Of a stretch of 64,000 nt of DNA, positions 42,301-56,900 are shown piece after piece. Made by a program: the position numbers and the translations under genes. Under the pieces are notes generated by a model, which saw only the letters and a list, made by a program, of their open reading frames with translations, ran no database searches and was not told the DNA's origin. The stretch comes from Zhengitettix transpicula (lineage: Eukaryota; Arthropoda; Insecta; Orthoptera; Tetrigidae). The first letter of the stretch is position 1, and each line of letters starts with the position of its first letter. The DNA is taken from positions 53,476-117,475 of the forward strand of contig JAYJMR010000081.1 of the NCBI GenBank assembly GCA_037074705.1, read 5' to 3'.

Positions 42301-44500
42301 ATAGATTAAGATTTTAGGAGTGCAGGTTTGAGTAATTTTTATAAAGAACGAGTCATTTATTATTAAATAAGACTTTGTTATTTATAGATTCTTGGTTGGT
42401 GAAATTCCAAACTTGTCGTCGAAACGTCGAAATATTACGATATATTAATTAATATTAATAGATTAAGATTTTAGAAGTGCAGGTTTGAGTAATTTTTATA
42501 AAGAACGAGTCATTTATTATGAAATAAGACTTTGTTATTTATAGATTCTTGGTTGGTGAAATTCCAAACTTGTCGTCGAAACGTCGAAATATTACGATAT
42601 ATTAATTAATATTAATAGATTAAGATTTTAGAAGTGCAGGTTTGAGTAATTTTTATAAAGAACGAGTCATTTATTATGAAATAAGACTTTGGTATTTATA
42701 GATTCTTGGTTGGTGAAATTCAAAACTTGTCGTCGAAACGTCGAAATATTACGATATATTAATTAATATTAATAGATTAAGATTTTAGAAGTGCTTGTTT
42801 GAGTAATTTTTATAAAGAACGAGTCATTTATTATGAAATAAGACTTTGTTATTTATAGATTCTTGGTTGGTGAAATTCCAAACTTGTCGTCGAAACGTCG
42901 AAATATTCCGATATATTAATTAATATTAATAGATTAAGATTTTAGAAGTGCAGGTTTGAGTAATTTTTATAAAGAACGAATCATTTATTATTTAAATAAG
43001 ACTTTGTTATTTGAAGATTCTTGGTTGGTGAAATTCCAAACTTGTCGTCGAAACGTCGAAATATTACGATATATTATTTAATATTAATAGATTAAGATTT
43101 TAGAAGTGCAGGTTTGAGTAATTTTTATAAAGAACGAGTCATTTATTATTAAATAAGACTTTGTTATTTGAAGATTCTTGGTTGGTGAAATTCCAAACTT
43201 GTCGTCGAAACGTCGAAATATTGGGATATATAATTAATATTAATAGATTAAGATTTTAGAAGTGCTGGTTTGAGTAATTTTTATAAACAACGAGTCATTT
43301 ATTATGAAATAAGACTTTGTTATTTATAGATTCTTGGTTGGTGAAATTCCAAACTTGTCGTCGAAACGTAGAAATATTGGGATATATTAATTAATATTAA
43401 TAGATTAAGATTTTAGAAGTGCAGGTTTGAGTAATTTTTATAAAGAACGAGTCATTTATTATGAAATAAGACTTTGTTATTTATAGATTCTTGGTTGGTG
43501 AAATTCCAAACTTGTCGTCGAAACGTCGAAATATTCCGATATATTAATTAATATTAATAGATTAAGATTTTAGAAGTGCAGGTTTGAGTAATTCTTATAA
43601 AGAACGAGTCATTTATTATGAAATAAGACTTTGTTATTTATAGATTCTTGGTTGGTGAAATTCCAAACTTGTCGTCGAAACGTCGAAATATTACGATATA
43701 TTAATTAATATTAATAGATTAAGATTTTAGAAGTGCAGGTTTGAGTAATTTTTATAAAGAACGAGTCATTTATTATGAAATAAGACTTTGGTATTTATAG
43801 ATTCTTGGTTGGTGAAATTCCAAACTTGTAGTCGAAACGTCGAAATATTCCGATATATTAATTAATATTAATAGATTAAGATTTTAGAAGTGCTTGTTTG
43901 AGTAATTTTTATAAAGAACGAGTCATTTATTATGAAATAAGACTTTGTTATTTATAGATTCTTGGTTGGTGAAATTCCAAACTTGTCGTCGAAACGTCGA
44001 AATATTGGGATATATTAATTAATATTAATAGTTTAAGATTTTAGAAGTGCAGGTTTGAGTAATTTTTATAAAGAACGAATCATTTATTATTAAATAAGAC
44101 TTTGTTATTTATAGATTCTTGGTTGGTGAAATTCCAAACTTGTCGTCGAAACGTCGAAATATTACGATATATTAATTAATATTAATAGATTAAGATTTTA
44201 GAAGTGCAGGTTTGAGTAATTTTTATGAAGAACGAGTCATTTATTATTAAATAAGACTTTGTTATTTGAAGATTCTTGGTTGGTGAAATTCCAAACTTGT
44301 CGTCGAAACGTCGAAATATTACGATATATTAATTAATATTAATAGATTAAGATTTTAGAAGTGCTTGTTTGAGTAATTTTTATAAAGAACGAGTCATTTA
44401 TTATTAAATAAGACTTTGTTATTTGAAGATTCTTGGTTGGTGAAATTCCAAACTTGTCGTCGAAACGTCGAAATATTCCGATATAATAATTAATATTAAT
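42300..44500 (+). repeat. Second, different 7-monomer duplication (1,099 bp)
   Basis: GGTATTTATA lies at 42,691 and 43,790, and GTGCTTGTTTG at 42,791 and 43,890, each 1,099 bp apart. Most monomers carry TTTATAGATTC in place of TTTGAAGATTC, and some carry ATTAAATAAG near the monomer end. GTTTAAGATT at 44,031 and 44,660 shows a 4-monomer step (629 bp, with one inserted base near 44,578). The content differs from the 40.1-42.3 kb unit, so the same period arose on a different monomer set. Confidence 0.85.
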
Positions 44501-45675
44501 AGATTAAGATTTTAGAAGTGCTTGTTTGAGTAATTTTTATAAAGAACGAGTCATTTATTATGAAATAAGACTTTGTTCATTTATAGATTCTTTGTTGGTG
44601 AAATTCCAAACTTGTCGTCGAAACGTCGAAATATTGGGATATATTAATTAATATTAATAGTTTAAGATTTTAGAAGTGCAGGTTTGAGTAATTTTTATAA
44701 AGAACGAATACTTTATTATTAAATAAGACTTTGTTATTTATAGATTCTTGGTTGGTGAAATTCCAAACGTGTAGTCGAAACGTCGAAATATTCCGATATA
44801 TTAATTAATATTAATAGATTAAGATTTTAGAAGTGCTTGTTTGAGTAATTTTTATAAAGATCGAATCATTTATTATTAAATAAGACATTGTTATTTGAAG
44901 ATTCTTGGTTGGTGAAATTCCAAACTTGTCGTCGAAACGTCGAAATATTACGATATATTAATTAATATTAATAGATTAAGATTTTCGAAGTGCAGGTTTG
45001 AGTAATTTTTATAGAGAACGAATGATTTATTATTAAATAAGACTTTGTTATTCGAAGATTCTTGGTTGGTGAAATTCCAAACTTGTCGTCGAAACGTCGA
45101 AATATTACGATATATTAATTAATATTAATAGATTAAGATTTTAGAAGTGCAGGTTTGAGTAATTTTTATAAAGAACGAATCATTTATTATGAAATAAGAC
45201 TTTGTTATTTTTAGTTTCTTGGTTGGTGAAATTCCAAACTTGTCGTCGAAACGTCGAAATATTACGATATATTAATTAATATTAATAGATTAAGATTTTA
45301 GAAGTGCAGGTTTGAGTAATTTTTATAAAGAACGAGTCATTTATTATTAAATAAGACTTTGTTATTTGAAGATTCTTGGTTGGTGAAATTCCAAACTTGT
45401 CGTCGAAACGTCGAAATATTACGATATATTAATTAATATTAATAGATTAAGATTTTAGAAGTGCAGGTTTGAGTAATTTTTATGAAGAACGAGTCATTTA
45501 TTATTAAATAAGACTTTGTTATTTGAAGATTCTTGGTTGGTGAAATTCCAAACTTGTCGTCGAAACGTCGAAATATTACGATATATTAATTAATATTAAT
45601 AGATTAAGATTTTAGAAGTGCAGGTTTGAGTAATTTTTATAAAGAACGAATCATTTATTATGAAATAAGACTTTG
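44500..45675 (+). repeat. Array segment with ATTAAATAAG monomers
   Basis: This is ordinary class A satellite with the ATTAAATAAG ending in many monomers. TATGAAGAAC lies at 44,224 and 45,481, 1,257 bp apart (8 monomers plus one base). Substitutions are slightly more frequent here, for example AAACGTGTAG near 44,766, AAGATCGAATC near 44,858 and TTCGAAGATTC near 45,051. There is no gene. The segment ends at the 21-bp deletion at 45,675/45,676. Confidence 0.8.
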
Positions 45676-45680
45676 GTGAA
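45667..45680 (+). other. 21-bp deletion inside one monomer
   Basis: AAGACTTTG is followed directly by GTGAAATTCC. The usual intervening 21 bases of the monomer are missing between 45,675 and 45,676. TTG flanks the breakpoint in the intact monomer, giving 3 bp of microhomology. It is the largest indel I found in the array, and it sits exactly where the insertion-rich zone begins. Confidence 0.85.
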
Positions 45681-47429
45681 ATTCCAAAACTTGTCGTCGA
45701 AACGTCGAAATATTACGATATATTAATTAATATTAATAGATTAAGATTTTAGAAGTGCAGGTTTTGAGTAATTTTTATAAAGAACGAGTCATTTATTATT
45801 AAATAAGACTTTGTTATTTGAAGATTCTTGGTTGGTGAAATTCCAAAACTTGTCGTCGAAACGTCGAAATATTACGATATATTAATTAATATTAATAGAT
45901 TAAGATTTTAGAAGTGCAGGTTTGAATAATTTTTATGAAGAACGAATCATTTATTATGAAATAAGGACTTTGTTATTTTTTAGTTTCTTGGTTGGTGAAA
46001 TTCCAAACTTGTCGTCGAAACGTCGAAATATTACAATATATTAATTAATATCAATAGATTACGATTTTAGAAGTGCAGGTTTGAGTAATTTTTATAAAGA
46101 ACGAGTCATTTATTATGAAATAAGACTTTGTTATTTGAAGATTCTTGGTTGGTGAAATTCCAAACTTGTCGTCGAAACGTCGAAATATTACGATATATTA
46201 ATTAATATTAATAGATTAAGATTTTAGCAGTGCTGGTTTGAGTAATTTTTATAAAGAACGAGTCATTTATTATGAAATAAGACTTTTTTTATTTGAAGAT
46301 TCTTGGTTGGTGAAATTCCAAACTTGTCGTCGAAACGTCGAAATATTGGGATATATTAATTAATATTAATAGATTAAGATTTTAGAAGTGCTGGTTTGAC
46401 TAATTTTTATAAAGAACGTATCATTTATTATGAAATAAGACTTTGTTATTTTTAGTTTCTTGGTTGGTGAAATTCCAAACTTGTCGTCGAAACGTCGAAA
46501 TATTACGATATATTAATTAATATTAATAGATTAAGATTTTAGAAGTGCTGGTTTGAGTAATTTTTATAAAGAACGAGTCATTTATTATGAAATAATACTT
46601 TGTTATTTGAAGATTCTTGGTTGGTGAAAATTCCAAAACTTGTCGTCGAAACGTCGAAATATTACGATATATTAATTAAAATTAATAGATTAAGATTTTT
46701 AGAAGTGCTGGTTTGAGTAATTTTTTATAAAGAACGAGTCATTTATTATGAAATAATACTTTGTTATTTGAAGATTCTTGGTTGGTGAAATTCCAAACTT
46801 GTCGTCGAAACGTCGAAGTATTACGATATATTAATTAATATTAATAGATTAAGATTTTAGAAGTGCTGGTTTGAGTAATTTTTTATAAAGAACGAGACAT
46901 TTATTATGAAATAAGACTTTGTTATTTGAAGATTCTTGGTTGGTGAAATTCCAAACTTGTCGTCGAAACGTCGAAAATATTACGATATATTAATTAATAT
47001 TAATAGATTAAGATTTTTAGAAGTGCTGGGTTTGAGTAATTTTTATAAAGAACGAGTCATTTATTATGAAATAAGACTTTGTTATTTGAAGATTCTTGGT
47101 TGGTGAAAATTCCAAAACTTGTCGTCGAAACGTCGAAATATTACGATATATTAATTAATATTAATAGATTAAGATTTTAGAAGTGCTGGTTTGAGTAATT
47201 TTTATAAAGAACGAGTCATTTATTATGAAATTAATACTTTGTTATTTGAAGATTCTTGGTTGGTGAAATTCCAAAAACTAGTCGTCGAAACGTCGAAATA
47301 TTACGATATATTAATTAATATTAATAGATTAAGATTTTAGAAGTGCTGGTTTGAGTAATTTTTATAAAAGAACGAGTCATTTATTATGAAATAAGACTTT
47401 GTTATTTGAAGATTCTTGGTTGGTGAAAT

Positions 47430-50400
47430 TCCAAACTTGTCGTCGAAACGTCGAAATATTATCATATATTAATTAATATTAATGAATTAAGATTTTAGAA
47501 GTGCAGGTTTGAGTAATTTTTATAAAGAACGAGTCATTTATTATGAAATAAGACTTTGTTATTTTTAGTATCTTGGTTGATGAAATTCCAAACTTGTCGT
47601 CGAAACGTCGAAATATTATCATATATTAATTAATATTAATAGATTAAAAGATTTTAGAAGTGCAGGTTTGAGTAATTTTTATAAAGAACGAATCATTTAT
47701 TATGAAATAAGACTTTGTTATTTTTAGTTTCTTGGTTGGTGAAATTCCAAACTTGTCGTCGAAAACGTCGTAATAATACGATATATTAATTAATATTAAT
47801 AGATTAAGATTTTTTGAAGTGCAGGTTTGAGTAATTTTTATAAAGAACGAGTCATTTATTATGAAATAAGACTTTGTTATTTTTAGTTTCTTGGTTGGTG
47901 AAATTCCAAAACTTGTCGTCGAAACGTCGAAATATTGGGATATATAAATTATATTAATAGATTAAGATTTTTAGAAGTGCTGGTTTTGAGTAATTTTTAT
48001 AAAGAACGAGTCATTTATTATGAAATAAGACTTTGTTATTTTTAGTTTTCTTGGTTGGTGAAATTCAAAACTTGTCGTCGAAACGTCGAAATATTGGGAT
48101 ATATTAATTCATATTAATAGATTAAGATTTTAGAAGTGCTGGTTTGAGTAATTTTTATAAAGAACGAATCATTTATTATGAAATAAGACTTTGTTATTTT
48201 TAGTTTCTTGGTTGGTGAAATTCCAAACTTGTAGTCGAAACGTCGAAATTATTGGGATATAATTAATTAATATTAATAGATTAAGATTTTAGAAGTGCTG
48301 GTTTGAGTAATTTTTATAAAGAACGGGTCATTTATTATGAAATAAGACTTTGTTATTTTTAGATTCTTGGTTGGTGAAATTCCAAAACTTGTCGTCGAAA
48401 CTTCGAAATATTACGATATATTAATTAATATTAATAGATTAAGATTTTAGAAGTGCTGGTTTGAGTAATTTTTTATAAAGAACGAGTCATTTATTATGAA
48501 ATAAGACTTTGTTATTTGAAGATTCTTGGTTGGTGAAATTCCAAACTTGTCGTCGAAACGTCAAAAAAATTACGATATATTAATTAATATTAATAGATAA
48601 AGATTTTAGAAGTGCTGGTTTTGAGTAATTTTTTATAAAGAACGAGTCATTTTATTATGAAATAAGACTTTGTTATTTTGAAGATTCTTGGTTGGTGAAA
48701 TTCCAAACTTGTCGTCGAAAACGTCCGAAATATTATCATATATTAATTAATATTAATAGATTAAGTTTTTAGAAGTGCAGGTTTGAGTAATTTTTATAAA
48801 GAACGAGTCATTTATTATGAAATAAGACTTTGTTATTTGAAGATTCTTGGTTGGTGAAATTCCAAACTTGTCGTCGAAACGTCGAAAATATTATCATATA
48901 TTAATTAATATTAGAAGATTAAGATTTTAGAAGTGCTGGTTTGAGTAATTTTTTATAAAGAACGAATCATTTATTATGAAATAAGACTTTGTTATTTTTA
49001 GTATCTTGGTTGATGAAATTCCCAAACTTGTCGTCGAAACGTCGAAATATTGGGATATATTAATTAATATTAATAGATTAAGATTTTAGAAGTGCTGGTT
49101 TGACTAATTTTTATAAAGAACGTATCATTTATTATGAAATAAGACTTTGTTATTTTTAGTTTCTTGGTTGGTGAAATTCCAAACTTGTCGTCGAAACGTC
49201 GAAATATTACGATATATTAATTAATATTAATAGATTAAGATTTTAGAAGTGCTGGTTTGAGTAATTTTTATAAAGAAACGAGTCATTTATTATGAAATAA
49301 GACTTTGTTATTTGAAGATTCTTGGTTGGTGAAATTCCAAACTAGTCGTCGAAAAGTCGAAATATTACGATATATTAATTAATATTAATAGATTAAGATT
49401 TTAGAAGTGCTGGTTTGAGTAATTTTTATAAAGAACGAGTCATTTATTATGAAAATAAGACTTTGTTATTTGAAGATTCTTGGTTGGTGAAATTCCAAAC
49501 TTGTCGTCGAAACGTCAAAAAATTACGATATATTAATTAATATTAATAGATTAAGATTTTTAGAAGTGCTGGTTTGAGTAATTTTTATAAAGAACGAGTC
49601 ATTTATTTTGAAATAAGACTTTGTTATTTGAAGATTCTTGGTTGGTGAAATTCCAAACTTGTCGTCGAAACGTCGAAATATTATCATATATTAATTAATA
49701 TTAATAGATTAAGATTTTAGAAGTGCAGGTTTGAGTAATTTTTATAAAGAACGAGTCATTTATTATGAAAATAAGGACTTTGTTATTTGAAGATTCTTGG
49801 TTGGTGAAATTCCAAACTTGTCGTCGAAACGTCGAAATATTATCATATATTAATTAATATTAATAGATTAAGATTTTAGAAGTGCTGGTTTGAGTAATTT
49901 TTATAAAGAACGAATCATTTATTTAGAAATAAGACTTTGTTATTTTTAGTATCTTGGTTGATGAAATTCCAAACTTGTCGTCGAAACGTCGAAATATTAT
50001 CATATATTAATTAATATTAATAGATTAAAGATTTTAGAAGTGCAGGTTTGAGTAATTTTTATAAAGAACGAATCATTTATTATGAAATAAGACTTTGTTA
50101 TTTTTAGTTTCTTGGTTGGTGGAAATTCCAAACTTGTCGTCGAAACGTCGTAATAATACGATATATTAATTAATATTAATAGATTAAGATTTTTGAAAGT
50201 GCAGGTTTGAGTAATTTTTATAAAGAAACGAGTCATTTACTATGAAATAAGACTTTGTTATTTTTAGTTTCTTGGTTGGTGAAATTCCAAACTTGTCGTC
50301 GAAACGTCGAAATAATGGGATATATAAATTATATTAATAGATTAAGATTTTAGAAGTGCTGGTTTGAGTAATTTTTTATAAAGAACGAGTCCATTTATTA

Positions 50401-50760
50401 TGAAATAAGACTTTGTTATTTTTAGTTTCTTGGTTGGTGAAATTCCAAACTTGTCGTCGAAACGTCGAAAATATTGGGATATATTAATTAATATTAATAG
50501 ATTAAGATTTTAGAAGTGCTGGTTTGAGTAATTTTTATAAAGAACGAATCATTTATTATGAAATAAGACTTTGTTATTTTTAGTTTCTTGGTTGGTGAAA
50601 TTCCAAACTTGTAGTCGAAACGTCGAAATATTGGGATATATTAATTAATATTAATAGATTAAGATTTTTAGAAGTGCTGGTTTTGAGTAAATTTTTTATA
50701 AAGAACGGTCATTTTATTATGAAATAAGACTTTGTTATTTTAAGATTCTTGGTTGGTGAA
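47430..50760 (+). repeat. 15-monomer-spaced duplication (about 2,380 bp)
   Basis: Five variants near 47.4-48.4 kb recur 2,380-2,381 bp later: TAGTATCTTGGTTGATG at 47,567 and 49,948, CGTAATAATACG at about 47,769 and 50,149, TATATAAATT at 47,941 and 50,321, and GTAGTCGAAACG at 48,231 and 50,611, together with neighbouring ATTATCATAT monomers. TAGTATCTTGG also appears at 48,999, nine monomers after the first. 2,380 bp is 15 monomers at about 158.7 bp. The matched segments are about 47,430-48,380 and 49,810-50,760. Confidence 0.82.
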
Positions 50761-53700
50761 ATTCCAAACTTGTCGTCGGAAACGTCGTAATAATACGATA
50801 TATTTAATTAATATTAATAGATTAAGATTTTTTGAAGTGCAGGTTTGAGTAATTTTTTATAAAGAACGAGTCATTATTATGAAATAAGGACTTTGTTATT
50901 TTTAGTTTCTTGGTTGGTGAAATTCCAAACTTGTCGTCGAAACGTCGTAATAATACGATATATTAATTAATATTAATAGATTAAGATTTTAGAAGTGCTG
51001 GTTTGAGTAATTTTTATAAAGAACGAGTCATTAATTATGAAATAAGACTTTGTTATTTTTAGATTCTTGGTTGGTGAAATTCCAAAACTTGTCGTCGAAA
51101 CGTCGAAATATTACGATATATTTAATTAATATTAATAGATTAAGATTTTAGAAGTGCAGGTTTTGAGTAATTTTTATAAAGAACGAGTCATTTATTTATG
51201 AAATAAGACTTTGTTATTTTTAGTTTCTTGGTTGGTGAAATTCCAAACTTGTCGTCGAAACGTCGAAATATTGGGATATATTAATTAATATTAATAGATT
51301 AAGATTTTAGAAGTGCTGGTTTGAGTAATTTTTATAAAGAACGGGTCATTTTATTAATGAAAATAAGACTTTGTTATTTTTTAGATTCTTGTTGGTGAAA
51401 TTCCAAACTTGTCCGTCGATACGTCGTAATAATACGATATATTAATTAATATTAATAGATTTAAGATTTTTTGAAGTGCAGGTTTGAGTAATTTTTATAA
51501 AGAAACGAGTCATTTATTATGAAAATAAGACCTTTGTTATTTTTAGATTCTTGGTTGGTGAAATTCCAAAACTTGTCGTCGAAACGTCGAAATATTACGA
51601 TATATTAATTAATATTAATAGATTAAAATTTTAGAAGTGCAGGTTTTGACTAATTTTTTATAAAGAACGAGTCCATTTATTATGAAATAAGACTTTGTTA
51701 TTTGAAGATTCTTGGTTGATGAAATTCCAAAACTTGTCGTCGAAACGTCGAAATATTACGATATATTAATTAATATTAATAGATTAAGATTTTAGAAGTG
51801 CAGGTTTGGAGTAATTTTCGTAAAGAACGAATCATTTATTATGAAATAAGGACTTTGTTATTTTTAGATTCTTGGTTGGTGAAATTCCAAACTTGTCGTC
51901 GAAACGTCGAAAATATTGGGATATATTAATTAATATTAATAGATTAAGATTTTAGAAGTCCAGGTTTAAGTAATTTTTATAAAGAACGAGTCATTTATTA
52001 TGAAATAAGACTTTGTTATTTGAAGATTATTGGTTGGTGAAATTCCAAACTTGTCGTCGAAACGTCGAAAACATTGGGGACATATTAATTAATATTAATA
52101 GATTAAGATTTTAGAAGTGTTTTTTGAGTAATTTTTTATAAGAACGAGTCATTTATTATGAAATAAGACTTTGTTATTTATAGTTTTCTTGGTTGGTGGA
52201 AATTCCAAACTTGTCGTCGAAACGTCGAAATATTATGATATATTAATAAATATTAATAGATTAAGATTTTAGAAGTGCTGGTTTGAGTAATTTTTTATAA
52301 AGAACGGGTCATTTATTATGAAAATAAGACTTTGTTTATTTTTAGATTCTTGTTGGTGAAATTCCAAACTTGTCGTCGATACGTCGTAATAATACGATAT
52401 ATTAATTAATATTAATAGATTAAGATTTTTTGAAGTGCAGGTTTTGAGTAATTTTTATAAAGAACGAGTCATTTATTATGAAATAAGACTTTGTTATTTT
52501 TAGATTCTTGGTTGGTGAAAATTCCAAACTTGTCGTCGAAACGTCGAAATATTTACGATATATTAATTAATATTAATAGATTAAAATTTTAGAAGTGCAG
52601 GTTTGACTAATTTTTTATAAAGAACGAGTCATTTATTATGAAATAAGACTTTGTGTTATTTGAAGATTCTTGGTTGATGAAATTCCAAACTTGTCGTCGA
52701 AACGTCGAAATATTACGATATATTAATTAATATTAATAGATTAAGATTTTAGAAAGTGCAGGTTTGAGTAATTTTTATAAAGAACGAATCATTTATTATG
52801 AAATAAGACTTTGTTATTTTTAGATTCCTTGGTTGGTGAAATTCCAAACTTGTCGTCGAAAACGTCGAAAATATTGGGATATATTAATTAATATTAATAG
52901 ATTAAGATTTTAGAAGTCCAGGTTTTGAGTAATTTTTATAAAGAACGAGTCATTTATTATGAAATAAGACTTTGTTATTTGAAGATTATTGGTTGGTGAA
53001 ATTCCAAACTTGTCGTCGAAAACGTCGAAATATTGGGGACATATTAATTAATATTAATAGATTAAGATTTTAGAAGTGTTTTTTTGAGTAATTTTTTATA
53101 AAGAACGAGGTCATTTATTATGAAATAAGGACTTTGTTAATTTATAGTTTTCTTGGTTGGTGAAATTCCAAACTTGTCGTCGAAACGTCGAAATATTATG
53201 ATATATTAATAAATATTAATAGATTAAGATTTTTAGAAGTGCTGGTTTGAGTAATTTTTATAAAGAACGTGTCATTTATTATGAAAATAAGACTTTGTTA
53301 TTTGAAGATTCTTGGTTGGTGAAATTCCAAACTTGTCGTCAAAAACGTCGAAAATATTACGATATATTAATTAATATTAATAGATTAAGATTTTTTGAAG
53401 TGTAGGTTTGAGTAATTTTTATGAAGAACGAGTCATTTATTATGAAATAAGACTTTGTTATTTTTAGATTCTTGGTTGGTGAAATTCCAAAGTTGTCGTC
53501 GAAACGTCGAAATATTACGATATATTAATTATTATTAATAGATTAAGATTTTAGAAGTGCAGGTTTGACTAATTTTTTATAAAGAACGAGTCATTTATTA
53601 TGAAAATAAGACTTTGTTATTTGAAGATTCTTGGTTGGTGAAATTCCAAACTTGTCGTCGAAAACGTCGAAAATATTACGATATATTAATTAATATTAAT

Positions 53701-53927
53701 AGATTAAGATTTTAGAAGTGCAGGTTTGACTAATTTTTTATAAAGAACGAGTCATTTATTATGAAATAAGACTTTGTTATTTGAAGATTCTTGGTTGGTG
53801 AAATTCCAAACTTGTCGTCGAAAACGTCGAAAAATATTACGATATATTAATTAATATTAATAGATTAAGATTTTAGAAGTCCAGGTTTGAGTAATTTTTA
53901 TAAAGAACGAGTCATTTATTATGAAAT
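50760..53927 (+). repeat. Array segment with CGTAATAATACG and GGGACAT monomers
   Basis: A pair of TTAGATTCTTGTTGG monomers with GTCGATACGTCG recurs at 51,381 and about 52,342, six monomers apart. GAAGTGTTTTTTGAG monomers appear near 52,115 and 53,078, also six monomers apart, and again near 56,594. This suggests a local 6-monomer duplication obscured by single-base insertions. There is no gene. Confidence 0.7.
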
Positions 53928-56900
53928 AAGACTTTGTTATTTATAGTTTCTTGGTTTAGGAAATTCCAACCTTGTCGTCGAAACGTCGAAATACTATGAT
54001 ATATTAATTAATATTAATAGATTAAGATTTTAGAAGTTGCAGGTTTGAGTAATTTTTTATAAAGAACGAGTCATTTATTATGAAATAAGACTTTGTTATT
54101 TGAAGATTCTTGGTTGATGAAATTCCAAACTTGTCGTCGAAAACGTCGAAATATTGGGATATATTAATTAATATTAATAGATTAAGATTTTAGAAGTGCT
54201 GGTTTGAGTAATTTTTTTATAAAGAACGAGTCCATTTATTATGAAATAAGACTTTGTTATTTGAAGATTCTTGGTTGGTGAAATTCCAAAACTTGTCGTC
54301 GAAACGTCGAAATATTACGATATATTAATTAATATTAATAGATTAAGATTTTAGAAGTGCAGGTTTGACTAATTTTTATAAAGAACGTGTCATTTATTAT
54401 GAAATAAGACTTTGTTATTTGAAGATTCTTGGTTGGTGAAATTCCAAACTTGTCGTCGAAACGTCGAAATATTGGGACATATTAATTAATATTAATAGAT
54501 TAAGATTTTAGAAGTGCTGGTTTGAATTATTTTTTATAAAGAACGAGTCCATTTATTATGAAATAAAGACTTTGTTATTTGAAGATTCTTGGTTGGTGAA
54601 ATTCCAAACTTGTCGTCGAAACGTCGAAAATATTGGGACATATTAATTAATATTACTAGATTAAGATTTTAGAAGTGCTGGTTTGAGTAATTTTTTATAA
54701 AGAACGAGTCATTTATTATGAAATAAGACTTTGTTATTTGAAGATTCTTGGTTGGTGAAATTCCAAACTTGTCGTCGAAACGTCGAAATATTACGTTTAT
54801 ATTAATTAATATTAATAGATTAAGATTTTAGAAGTGCAGGTTTGACTAATTTTTATAAAGAACGAGTCATTTATTATGAAATAAGACTTTGTTATTTTTA
54901 GTTTTCTTGGTTTGTGAAATTCCAAAACTTGTCGTGGAAACGTCGAAATATTGGGATATTTTTTATTAATATTAATAGATTAAGATTTTAGAAGTGCAGG
55001 TTTGAGTAATTTTTATAAAGAACGAGTCACTTATTATGAAATAAGACTTTTGTTTATTTTTAGTTTCTTGGTTGGTGAAATTCCAAACTTGTGGTCGAAA
55101 ACGTCGAAATATTATGATATATTAATTAATATTAATAGATTAAGATTTTTAGAAGTGCAGGTTTGACTAATTTTTATAAAGAACGAGTCATTTATTATTA
55201 AATTAAGACTTTGTTATTTTTTAGTTTTCTTGGTTTGTGAAATTCCAAACTTGTCGTCGAAAACGTCGAAATATTATGATATATTAATTAATATTAATGG
55301 ATTAAGATTTTAGAAGTGCAGGTTTGAGTAATTTTTATAAAGAACGAGTCATTTATTATGAAAATAAGACTTTGTTTATTTTTAGTTTCTTGGTTGGTGA
55401 AAATTCCAAACTTGTCGTCGAAACGTCGAAATATTATGATATATTAATTAATATTAATAGATTAAGATTTTAGAAGTGCAGGTTTGACTAATTTTTATAA
55501 AGAACGAGTCATTTATTATGAAATAAGACCTTTGTTATTTGAAGATTCTTGGTTGGTGAAATTTCCAAACTTGTCGTCGAAACGTCGAAATATTGGGACA
55601 TATTAATTAATATTAATAGATTAAGATTTTAGAAGTGCTGGTTTGACTAATTTTTTATAAAGAACGAGTCATTTATTATGAAATAAGACTTTGTTATTTT
55701 GAAGATTCTTGGTTGGTGAAAATTCCAAACTTGTCGTCGAAACGTCGAAATATTACGATATATTAATTAATATTAATAGATTAAGATTTTAGAAGTGCAG
55801 GTTTTGACTAATTTTTATAAAGAACGAGTCATTTATTATGAAATAAGACTTTGTTATTTGAAGATTCTTGGTTGGTGAAATTCCAAACTTGTCGTCGAAA
55901 CGTCGAAAATATTACGATATATTAATTAATATTAATAGATTTAAGATTTTAGAAGGTCCAGGTTTGAGTAATTTTTATAAAGAACGAGTCATTTATTATG
56001 AAATAAGACTTTGTTATTTATAGTTTTCTTGGTTTAGGAAATTCCAACCTTGTCGTCGAAACGTCGAAATACTATAATATATTAATTAATATTAATAGAT
56101 TAAGATTTTAGAAGTGCAGGTTTGAGTAATTTTTATAAAGAACGAGTCATTTATTATGAAATAAGACTCTGTTATTTGAAGATTCTTGGTTGGTGAAAAT
56201 TCCAAACTTGTCGTCGAAAACGTCGAAATATTATGATATATTAATTAATAATAATAGATTAAGATTTTAGAAGTGCAGGTTTGAGTAATTTTTTATAAAG
56301 AACGAGTCATTTATTATGAAATAAGACTTTGTTATTTTTAGATTCTTGGTTGGTGAAATTCCAAAACTTGTCGTCGAAACGTCGAAATATTGGAATATAT
56401 TAATTAATATTAATAGATTAAGATTTTAGAAGTCCAGGTTTGAGTAAATTTTTATAAAGAAACGAGTCATTTATTATGAAATAAGACTTTGTTATTTTTT
56501 AGTTTCTTTTTTGGTGAAATTCCAAACTTGTCGTCGAAACGTCGAAATATTATGATATATTAATTAATTTTAATAGATTAAGATTTTTAGAAGTGTTTTT
56601 TGAGTAATTTTTATAAAGAAACGAGTCATTTATTATGAAATAAGACTTTGTTATTTATAGTTTTCTTGGTTTGGTGAAATTCCAAACTTGTCGTCGAAAC
56701 GGTCGAAATATTATGATATATTAATAAATATTAATAGATTAAGATTTTAGAAGTGCTGGTTTGAGTAATTTTTTATAAAGAAACGTGTCATTTATTATGA
56801 AATAAGACTTTGTTATTTGAAGATTCTTGGTTGGTGAAAATTCCAAACTTGTCGTCAAAACGTCGAAATATTACGATATATTAATTAATATTAATAGATT

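Noticed and set aside
50000..50236. Open frame of 78 codons on the minus strand in the array
   Set aside because: It spans one and a half satellite monomers and stays open only because local single-base insertions remove stops. The peptide repeats itself with the monomer.
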